Source: Chitinophagaceae bacterium
GTDB taxonomy: Bacteria > Bacteroidota > Bacteroidia > Chitinophagales > Chitinophagaceae
Direction of reading: 5' to 3'
Length of the DNA: 5,525 nt
Assembly (NCBI GenBank): GCA_003167015.1
Contig: PMUF01000266.1
Coordinates: 1-5,525, forward strand
Shown: positions 1 to 5,525 of the stretch, one piece after another
Numbering within the stretch: position 1 is the stretch's first letter
Layout of the letters: every line of letters starts with the position of its first letter
Position numbers and translations under genes: made by a program
Notes under the pieces: model-generated
Database searches by the model: none
What the model saw: only the letters and a program-made list of their open reading frames with translations
What the model was told of the DNA's origin: nothing

Positions 1-871
1 CGTCTTTGAAGGTGCCGTTCTTTTGGTTGATATAGAGGTAATCACGTTCGTAGGAGTCGTTGGATACGTAGATATCGGGCCAGCCGTCGCCATTGATATC
101 GGTGACGAGGGCGCCGAGTCCGAAGCTGATGAGTGAGCCGTGGATGCCTGCCTGCCCGGTGACTTCGGTAAAGTGGCCGTTGTCATTTCTATAGAGATGG
201 TCACCGCCGCCTCTCAGGAAGGGCTTAACCGGCCATGCGGAATCCGGAAGATCGCGGCGGTTGGAATTATTGAGGGTGTTAACGGGGATGGGGCTGTTAT
301 CGATCATGAAGCAGTCGAGGTCGCCGTCTCCATCATAGTCGAAGAAGGTGACCTGGGTGGTGTAGGCGGAGATATCGAGGCCATATTTTGCGGCGGATTC
401 GGTGAAGGTGCCGTCGTGGTTATTGATATAGAGTTTGTTCTTTCTGTTGCCGTCGCTCATATGGCCGGAGTTACAGACGTAGATGTCGAGCCAGCCGTCG
501 TTGTTGATGTCTACCATAGTGACTCCGGTGCTCCACATGCTATCCTGGCGAAAGCCGGCTTTGTCGGTGATATCTTCGAACTGGAAGTTGCCTTTGTTGA
601 GGTAGAGCTTATTGCTGCCCATATTGGACGTGAAGAAGATATCGGGGAGGCCGTCGTTGTTGATGTCGCCGATGGCTACGCCGCCGCCGTTGTAAAAATT
701 GCGAAAGAGAAAGCTATTGTCGAGTTTTCCGTCCTCTACATTGTTCGTGAAGTGGATACCGGTATTATCCATCAGGGTGAATAATTGTTGATCCTCATGG
801 GGGTGGCTGCAGGAAAGGGCAAGGGGGCCGAGCAGGCAGGCAAGTATCAACGATCCGGACGATAGGTTCAT
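1..871 (-). CDS. VCBS/FG-GAP repeat lipoprotein (CRTAC1/ASPIC-UnbV type), 3' end missing
   Basis: Reading from ATG at 871-869 gives 290 residues with no stop before the left edge, so the C-terminal part is missing. Residues 1-20 form a hydrophobic signal followed by LALSC with Cys21, which suggests a lipoprotein; the n-region has no Lys or Arg, which is unusual. Four calcium-loop motifs of the D-x-[DN]-x-D-G-x-x-D kind follow: DINNDGLPD (69-77), DINNDGWLD (121-129), DYDGDGDLD (178-186) and DINGDGWPD (258-266). Each is set among FG-GAP signatures such as NGGGVAIGD, KLYLNKGNFQFEDIT and HLYRNDNGHFTEVT, as in integrin-alpha-like beta-propellers. Related Bacteroidota proteins are usually about 1,100 residues and end in an ASPIC/UnbV domain; that end cannot be seen here. 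Two in-frame TAA codons at 926-931, with no ATG, GTG or TTG between them and 871, fix the start. It lies 74 bases downstream of the SusD gene and is probably in the same operon. By inference it is a surface partner of SusCD; its biochemical function is not established. Confidence 0.93.
   Translation of the reverse strand, partial: MNLSSGSLILACLLGPLALSCSHPHEDQQLFTLMDNTGIHFTNNVEDGKLDNSFLFRNFYNGGGVAIGDINNDGLPDIFFTSNMGSNKLYLNKGNFQFEDITDKAGFRQDSMWSTGVTMVDINNDGWLDIYVCNSGHMSDGNRKNKLYINNHDGTFTESAAKYGLDISAYTTQVTFFDYDGDGDLDCFMIDNSPIPVNTLNNSNRRDLPDSAWPVKPFLRGGGDHLYRNDNGHFTEVTGQAGIHGSLISFGLGALVTDINGDGWPDIYVSNDSYERDYLYINQKNGTFKD
74..667 (-). repeat. Four FG-GAP calcium-binding repeat motifs within the VCBS gene
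   Basis: The four Asp-rich loops are encoded at 641-667, 485-511, 314-340 and 74-100. The first two share an exact 18-base DNA match (650-667 and 494-511), and the fourth (83-100) matches it with a few changes. Spacing between loops is 52, 57 and 80 residues. The wider third interval holds a Pro/Asn-rich insert at about residues 190-223 (IDNSPIPVNTLNNSNRRDLP and following). The spacing fits beta-propeller blades, each carrying one Ca2+ loop. This is a protein-level repeat, not a mobile or intergenic DNA repeat. Confidence 0.85.
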
Positions 872-894
872 TGCTGTAAAATTACAAAGGTCAT
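868..894 (-). other. Eight-codon mini-ORF overlapping the VCBS gene start (ATGA overlap)
   Basis: ATG at 894-892 opens a frame encoding MTFVILQQ that ends in TGA at 870-868. That TGA overlaps the VCBS start codon in an ATGA arrangement. The same frame is the SusD frame: after the SusD stop TGA (948-946) there are 25 sense codons before this second TGA. The mini-ORF start lies in the 3' arm of the hairpin at 884-914. It could couple translation of the VCBS gene to ribosomes arriving from upstream, or it may be chance in a short AT-rich spacer. No conservation evidence is available here. Confidence 0.25.
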
Positions 895-914
895 TATTAA
901 ATAATGACCTTTGT
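884..914 (-). promoter_or_regulatory. Perfect 31-base palindrome in the SusD-VCBS spacer
   Basis: Positions 884-898 pair perfectly with 900-914 around a central base at 899, giving 15-base arms with no mismatch. The left arm begins ACAAAGGTC and the right arm ends GACCTTTGT. In the minus-strand transcript this would fold into a stem of about 13-14 pairs ending 12 bases before the VCBS start codon. It is followed by AAUUUUAC, too weak a U-tract for a classic intrinsic terminator. Possible roles are partial termination, a 3' stabiliser for the susCD part of the transcript, or a control element for VCBS translation. A dimeric-protein site is also possible. The palindrome is certain; the function is inference. 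Confidence 0.6.
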
Positions 915-945
915 GGTAAAGATATTTATTATATGGTTCGGGCGA

Positions 946-2616
946 TCAGTAACCTTTATTTTGCTTGAGGTTGGGGTTAGCCACCAACTGGGCAACGGGT
1001 ATGGGGAACAGGATATAGGTTGTTCCGACATCCGCAGGTTTCAGATCCCAGGCGATCAGGAATACGCCCATGCGGATCATGTCTTCTCTTCTCCAGCTTT
1101 CCCACCAGAGTTCTTTTTGTCTTTCTTCGAGGATGGTGGTGGGGTCATAGAGGTTACCTGTATTGACCAGGGAGATAGCTGCGATGGGTGAAGCGCCGCG
1201 TGCTGCGTGCAGGGCATTAACGATGGAAAGCGCTTCGGCGGAACCGCCGCTGGCGCCGCTGAGGTCGGCCTCAGCCATCATCAGCAATACGTCAGCATAG
1301 CGGAATATGGCCAATTGATTGGCGGCATGGCCGGTATATTGGGTATAGTCGGGATAGTATTTGATACCCCGGATGCCTGCGCCTTCGAGGGTGGCGAGAT
1401 CGGTCTCGGTTTCGGCGACAGGTCCCTGGAAGGACAGCAGGTTGCCTCTTCTGTCCATTTCCTGGACGCCATTTTCATTGTACTGGGCGCCGGAATCCAA
1501 TCCGACCCTTAAGCCGGAAATGGGAGAAACGCCATGAGTATTGGCGAGGCCAGCGGGATAGGCCACGTTGCCTCTCCGGACATCCGTGGGGTCGAAGGCG
1601 GTGTATACGTCGGCGATGGTGCTGAAGCCGTTCCAGCCTGCGGAGCCGTAGACGCCGGATGCATCCCATGAATTATAGTGGAGGGCCATCATCCAGCGGT
1701 CATCGATGGCGCCGTTGCCAGTACCGTTGGTGTTGGTGGCATTACCATTGTTACCGTAGACGAAGATGTTTTCGCGCGATTCGCCGCCGGCACTGTCAGA
1801 GCGGCCGCCGCCGTTGTTAGGGCCGAAGTTATCGAAGTAAGCTGTAGTTAATCCTATTGTACTATCGTTGATTTTCTGGTCGCTGTTTTCGATTGCGACG
1901 CCGAGGTCATGTACTTCCTGCATATCTGCGGCTACCTGGGCAGCAGGTGTAACGGGATTGAGGAATGCCTGTTTGTTGAGCAAAACCTTCATGAGCAGGA
2001 ACCTGGCTGCGTTCGGATTTGCGGCGTAGTTCGGATTCGAGGCTGACAGCAGGGGAATGATACCGGTCAGGTTGGTGACCAGGGTGTCGACGACCTCTGC
2101 GGGCGTCATGACCGGAGAAGCGTTGATGGTATTGTAGTTCGGGATCGTCCGGTAAGGAACCTGGCCGTAAAGGTTGATGAAGTAGTACTGGGCGAGGGAG
2201 CGCAGGAAGGTTGCTTCTGCGGCCTGTTCCGTTGTGGGATTGAGTGCCAGGGTAGTAGTAGCATCACTTTCCAGGATACCGAGGTTGGAGAAGACCTGTT
2301 GGACCTGGCCATGGGTAGCATCCCACGCGTGGGAGTGCAATACGCGCCATACGCCGTTATCGTCCCAGTCACCTGCGCGGGTTGGTACGAGGCATTCGTC
2401 GGTGGTGTTCTCCTGCAGGGAGAATATTTCGTCCTGGCCGTGCATTACTGTATTCAGGTCATTGTAAGCAGCGATGAGCTGAGATCCGGCCGAAGCGGAT
2501 CCGCCGGCGCCGATCACCAATTTATTGTTCTCGTTTTCCTTCAGCTTGGTACAGCTCATTGACACCAAGGTCGTCAGGAGCAGTAATTGGAGCCAATTTG
2601 ATTTATATCGTATCAT
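946..2616 (-). CDS. SusD/RagB-family nutrient-binding outer-membrane lipoprotein
   Basis: This complete 556-residue protein is of normal length for the family. SusD proteins are surface lipoproteins that bind oligosaccharides or other nutrients and close like a lid over their SusC partner. Residues 1-22 are a lipoprotein signal with basic residues (R3, K5), a Leu-rich core and LVSMSC with Cys22 as the lipidation site. The N-terminal SusD-like domain covers about 23-215 and includes the TPR-type helix AEATFLRSLAQYYFINLYGQ followed by VPYR (133-156). The C-terminal SusD/RagB domain covers about 280-556. Its signatures are SRENIFVYGN (280-289), ALHYN (311-315), SGLRVGLDSG (367-376), IKYYPDY (418-424), FRYADVLLMMAEA (438-450), ILEERQKELWWESWRREDMI (495-514), LFPIP (536-540) and NPNLKQNKGY at the end. 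Residues about 263-303 are Asn/Gly-rich and may form a flexible loop or ligand loop. ATG at 2616-2614 follows the SusC stop by 18 bases. No catalytic function is expected and the ligand cannot be read from sequence. Confidence 0.97.
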   Translation of the reverse strand: MIRYKSNWLQLLLLTTLVSMSCTKLKENENNKLVIGAGGSASAGSQLIAAYNDLNTVMHGQDEIFSLQENTTDECLVPTRAGDWDDNGVWRVLHSHAWDATHGQVQQVFSNLGILESDATTTLALNPTTEQAAEATFLRSLAQYYFINLYGQVPYRTIPNYNTINASPVMTPAEVVDTLVTNLTGIIPLLSASNPNYAANPNAARFLLMKVLLNKQAFLNPVTPAAQVAADMQEVHDLGVAIENSDQKINDSTIGLTTAYFDNFGPNNGGGRSDSAGGESRENIFVYGNNGNATNTNGTGNGAIDDRWMMALHYNSWDASGVYGSAGWNGFSTIADVYTAFDPTDVRRGNVAYPAGLANTHGVSPISGLRVGLDSGAQYNENGVQEMDRRGNLLSFQGPVAETETDLATLEGAGIRGIKYYPDYTQYTGHAANQLAIFRYADVLLMMAEADLSGASGGSAEALSIVNALHAARGASPIAAISLVNTGNLYDPTTILEERQKELWWESWRREDMIRMGVFLIAWDLKPADVGTTYILFPIPVAQLVANPNLKQNKGY

Positions 2617-2634
2617 AAAATAGCTGTTAAATGT
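2617..2634 (-). promoter_or_regulatory. SusC-SusD intergenic leader without Shine-Dalgarno sequence
   Basis: Only 18 bases separate the SusC stop (TAA, 2637-2635) from the SusD start. Read on the minus strand they are ACATTTAACAGCTATTTT, AT-rich and lacking any AGGAGG-like element, as is typical for Bacteroidota translation initiation. There is no room for a promoter or terminator, so the two genes are almost certainly co-transcribed. TTTAACAGC here resembles TTTTACAGC just before the VCBS start (881-873), differing at one base; this may be chance. Confidence 0.55.
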
Positions 2635-5525
2635 TTAGTTAAGGGAGAAATTAAGGCCAAATGTTACGGTTCTGAATGTAGGATAACCGATATAGTCTAC
2701 GTTCAGGGAAGGAACGGTACCGCCATTGGATGCGTAGCTGTTGACTTCAGCATCCAGTCCGTGGTATTTGGTTATTTCGAACAGGTTGTTGGCGCTGACA
2801 AATACGCGGGCGTTCTTGAAGAAGGTTGCAAAATTCCCGACCGTATAAGATAACATCGCATTTCCCAGTTTTATGAAATTGCCTTTTTCGAGGTATCGGG
2901 TAGAAGCGGACACAGGGTCGGCCATGCTTTCTCCGGTACCGACTACGGATTTCGCTGCATTTTTACCATTGTTCAATTCCTGCAGGTTGGTGACCGTCAA
3001 GAGGGTATTGTTGTAGATATCGAAGCCGAATGCCCCGTGGCTATTGATGGCCAGCGTAAATTTCTTATAGCCTAATTCCGTATTCAGGCCCAGGATATAA
3101 TGGGGATTGGGATCACCCACAAAGCTGGATGCCTGGCTCTTGACCTCGGAGATGCCGTTTTGGTCGTAGCCTGTCCAGGTGCGAAGATAGTAGGCGTCGA
3201 TGGGCTGATTGTTGGCGATGGCCTGTACATAGGTAGCAGATACACCATTACCGGCAATATTGCCCGTCAGGAACAGGGGATCAGCACCAAGGGCCGGCGC
3301 GATGTATTTGTTTTTGTTGTAGGAGAAATTCACAGCTACGTTCCAATGAAAGTCCCTGGTCTGGATGATCCTGCCGAAGAGACCGATCTCAAATCCCTTG
3401 TTGGTGATCTTTCCGGGCAGGTTCTGCCAGATCGTGGCGCCGGACGAAGGGACCGGGAGGGTGCCGGGGAATAGGGGGTTGGTGGTAGATTTGTTATAGA
3501 CGTCGATGTTACCGGTCAATCTATCATCGAGAATACCGAAATCGATACCTCCATCCGTGGAGGTCAGGGTTTCCCATTTTAAGCTGGCGTTGCCATAGTT
3601 CTGCGTCGAGGTGGCAGGACCTACACCGACAGTGCCGTAACCGGTGAGCGTTGCCAGGGAGGTTTGGAAACCGGGGTTAGGCAGTGCATCGGTACCGCCT
3701 GTCTGTCCATAGCCTACACGAAGGCTAAGGTTGCTGAAGATGGTCTGCCTGGCCATGAAGCTTTCCTTCATGATATCCCAACCCACACCGACTGCGGGGA
3801 ACAGGCCGTATTTATTATTAGCACCCAGTTTATTGGAACCATCATCACGTAGCGTAGCCGTTATGGAATATTTGTCGAAGGCGGTCACGCGAACCCTGCC
3901 GAAATAGGACTGCAGTTCTGCCGTAGCGGGAGCGTCCGAATTGGTAAGGAGGTTGACCTGGTTCATGGTTTGCATGGCCTTGTAGTAGGGAATGTTGTAT
4001 TGAGGGCCGCCTATGACATTATAAGTGAATCCATAGCCATAGGTCTCGTTATCCTGAAGGCCGGTAGAGGAGTAATATTCATACCCGCCCAGGACATTCA
4101 GTTTGAAATTATCCTTTATGGTCTGGTCCCAGGTAAGTGTATGCGTAATCGTTTGGGAGAGCAGATTGGCCGAACCTGTTTGTGCTTCACCGTAGTTGGT
4201 ATTACCGCCGCCGGAGACCAGCAGTCCCATCACCTGTTCGACCATGGTCGACTGAGCATAGTTGATACCATAGAGGAAGTTGTAGCTGAGGTGATCGGTT
4301 ATTTTCAAAGAGACATTGGCGTTGCCCAGGATCTGGGTCACATAGGCATAGCTATCATAATATTTCGATAGGGCCAGTGGGTTCATCTGGCCAGAAGGGT
4401 TGGTCTGGTTAAACGATCCGTTCTCAACCAGGTTTAAGGTAGGGTTCCATTGCATGGCCGCGCTGATGAGGTTACCGTCACTGCCTGCCTCTGCACTGAC
4501 CGGCGCTGTTTGCAGGGTGTAATTCGTTGCGGCAACGTTGAAGCCAATCTTCAGCCGTTTGTCGAGGAGAGTGTGGTCACCTGCGATGGTGGCGATATAC
4601 CGTTTCAGCCCCGATTTAAGGATATAGCCATTCTGGTCGGTGCCGGAGAAGTTGGCTCTGAACCTGCCGTTCTCGCCGCCGCTGCTGATGGCGACATTAT
4701 AGACCTCGCTGGCCTTATTCTGTATGATGGAATGGAACGGATCGAGCGTAGCGCCGGAATCCGTCAAGATATCATATTCTTTGATAGCCGCCCGGTATTC
4801 GCTGGCGTTCATCAGGTCGGGCTTTTTCATCAGGCCGGCGCCGGTGATCAGTTTCACTCCGGCATCTACCTGGGTCTTGCCGTTGCCTTTATTGGTTTCG
4901 ATCAGGATAACCCCATTTTCACCGCGGGCGCCATAAATAGCGGAGGCGGAGGCGTCTTTGAGTACTGTCAGGGAAGCGACGTTACTCGGATCGAGGAAGA
5001 TCAGGCCGTTTGCGGCGGGCACTGTCCCGACGATGTTCAGTTTATCCGGAGCGATGGGGGAGGTGGCATCCAGCGGTACCCCGTCCACTACATACAGCGG
5101 GTTGGAGGTACTGGAGATGGTGTTGTTACCCCGGATCTTCACGTTGATGGTGCTGCCGGGTGCGCCGGAGTTGTCGGCCACCTGTACACCGGTTACTTTA
5201 CCGGTCATCAATTGCTCGGGAGACAAGGCGCCGGAGTTGAAGTCCTTGGCTTTTACGCTGGCGACCGCGCCGGTGATGTCACTTCGGCGGGAGCTACCGT
5301 AACCGATCACCACCACTTCGTTGAGGTTGGATTGGTTAGGCACCAGGGAAACAGACACATTGGTCTGGTCACCGATGGCGATCTCCTGGGTGGTGTAGCC
5401 AACAGAGCTAATCACCAGTGTAGTGGCTGTGCTTGGCACGGTGAGCTGAAAAGTTCCGTCGGGGTGGCTGGATGAGCCCGATTTTGACCCCTTGACGGTG
5501 ACCGAGGCGCCTATGACAGGAGCTC
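2635..5525 (-). CDS. SusC/RagA-family TonB-linked outer-membrane transporter, 5' end missing
   Basis: The open frame runs from the right edge to TAA at 2637-2635 and shows 962 residues without signal peptide or start. SusC proteins are outer-membrane barrels that import ligands delivered by SusD, using TonB-ExbBD energy. Numbering from the first visible residue: a CarboxypepD_reg-like domain (about 1-65) has PDGTFQLTVPS, LVISSVGY and a V-x-V-x-L ending. Next come the linker NLNEVVVIGYG (from about 67) and a plug domain (about 70-215) with LMTGKVTGVQV, SGAPGS, IRGNNTI, NPLYVVDGVPLD and the family signature LKDASASAIYGARGENGVI. The rest is a 22-strand-type barrel, including DKYSITATLRDDGSNK, YGLFPAVGVGWDI and LSLRVGYGQTGG, and ending YPTFRTVTFGLNFSLN. 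Family members are usually about 1,000-1,100 residues, so perhaps 40-130 are missing; an extra STN domain cannot be excluded. The GTG at 5439-5437 lies inside the CarboxypepD_reg-like domain and is not the start. The last residue is Asn rather than the common aromatic. Substrate is unknown. Confidence 0.97.
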   Translation of the reverse strand, partial: APVIGASVTVKGSKSGSSSHPDGTFQLTVPSTATTLVISSVGYTTQEIAIGDQTNVSVSLVPNQSNLNEVVVIGYGSSRRSDITGAVASVKAKDFNSGALSPEQLMTGKVTGVQVADNSGAPGSTINVKIRGNNTISSTSNPLYVVDGVPLDATSPIAPDKLNIVGTVPAANGLIFLDPSNVASLTVLKDASASAIYGARGENGVILIETNKGNGKTQVDAGVKLITGAGLMKKPDLMNASEYRAAIKEYDILTDSGATLDPFHSIIQNKASEVYNVAISSGGENGRFRANFSGTDQNGYILKSGLKRYIATIAGDHTLLDKRLKIGFNVAATNYTLQTAPVSAEAGSDGNLISAAMQWNPTLNLVENGSFNQTNPSGQMNPLALSKYYDSYAYVTQILGNANVSLKITDHLSYNFLYGINYAQSTMVEQVMGLLVSGGGNTNYGEAQTGSANLLSQTITHTLTWDQTIKDNFKLNVLGGYEYYSSTGLQDNETYGYGFTYNVIGGPQYNIPYYKAMQTMNQVNLLTNSDAPATAELQSYFGRVRVTAFDKYSITATLRDDGSNKLGANNKYGLFPAVGVGWDIMKESFMARQTIFSNLSLRVGYGQTGGTDALPNPGFQTSLATLTGYGTVGVGPATSTQNYGNASLKWETLTSTDGGIDFGILDDRLTGNIDVYNKSTTNPLFPGTLPVPSSGATIWQNLPGKITNKGFEIGLFGRIIQTRDFHWNVAVNFSYNKNKYIAPALGADPLFLTGNIAGNGVSATYVQAIANNQPIDAYYLRTWTGYDQNGISEVKSQASSFVGDPNPHYILGLNTELGYKKFTLAINSHGAFGFDIYNNTLLTVTNLQELNNGKNAAKSVVGTGESMADPVSASTRYLEKGNFIKLGNAMLSYTVGNFATFFKNARVFVSANNLFEITKYHGLDAEVNSYASNGGTVPSLNVDYIGYPTFRTVTFGLNFSLN

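Noticed and set aside
74..667. Possible CRISPR-like or DNA direct repeats
   Set aside because: The repeated 18-base words are codons of the DINNDG calcium loops, irregularly spaced within one continuous reading frame.
140..784. Plus-strand 214-codon open frame
   Set aside because: It lies antisense to the VCBS gene, and its Val/Ile/Gly/Glu/Asp-rich repeats are the reverse complement of the FG-GAP repeat codons. The minus-strand frame carries clear family motifs.
872..945. Promoter for the VCBS gene in the spacer
   Set aside because: No good match to the Bacteroidota -7 TAnnTTTG element with an upstream TTTG at suitable spacing. The nearest, GACCTTTG, is part of the palindrome and has no partner element.
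904..1191. Plus-strand 95-codon open frame starting in the palindrome
   Set aside because: Its start is simply the mirror of the palindrome, and the rest is antisense to the conserved SusD C-terminus. No family motif is seen.
2106..2372. Minus-strand 88-codon frame inside SusD
   Set aside because: It is an alternative frame within the well-supported SusD coding sequence, rich in Ser, Thr, Pro and Arg, with no motifs.
5437..5439. GTG as the start codon of the SusC gene
   Set aside because: The in-frame sequence upstream to the edge encodes a continuing CarboxypepD_reg-like domain (PDGTFQLT directly before it), so the true start is outside the window.
4450..5475. Plus-strand 341-codon open frame
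   Set aside because: It covers the most conserved part of SusC (CarboxypepD_reg-like and plug domains) in antisense. Its composition is shadow-like (Gly, Val and Asp runs) with no recognisable domain, and it is long only because the sense frame avoids codons that would place stops there.

Overview
The window looks like chromosomal DNA from a member of the Bacteroidota, most probably a Chitinophaga-like or related Sphingobacteriia/Cytophagia lineage. The reason is that all three genes belong to families typical of that phylum: a SusC-type TonB-dependent transporter, a SusD-type lipoprotein and a VCBS/FG-GAP-repeat lipoprotein. The leaders are also AT-rich with no Shine-Dalgarno sequence, as is usual in the phylum. 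The lineage within the phylum is inferred from the style of the proteins, not from a marker gene.

Everything supported lies on the minus strand and reads right to left. Positions 5525 to 2635 hold a SusC-family outer-membrane transporter whose N-terminus lies beyond the right edge. After an 18-base gap comes a complete SusD-family lipoprotein (2616 to 946). After a 74-base gap that contains a perfect 31-base palindrome comes an FG-GAP/VCBS-repeat lipoprotein (871 to the left edge) whose C-terminal part is cut off. Same strand, same order and short gaps suggest one operon whose promoter lies outside the window to the right.

In the known SusCD arrangement, SusD is a surface lipoprotein lid that captures a ligand and SusC is the TonB-powered barrel that imports it. 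The third protein is predicted to be a lipid-anchored, calcium-binding beta-propeller, and is plausibly a surface-exposed partner of the pair. No glycosidase, peptidase, sulfatase, sigma/anti-sigma pair or hybrid two-component sensor is visible, so the imported substrate cannot be named.

All other long open frames, including plus-strand ones of 214 and 341 codons, are antisense shadows of these three genes. I see no RNA gene, CRISPR array, insertion sequence or attachment site. The least explained part is the 74-base spacer at 872-945. It holds the palindrome and a mini-ORF in the SusD reading frame whose stop overlaps the start of the VCBS gene. I found no clear evidence of a wholly new system. 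The nearest candidate is the SusC-SusD-VCBS triad, whose third member has no established role.
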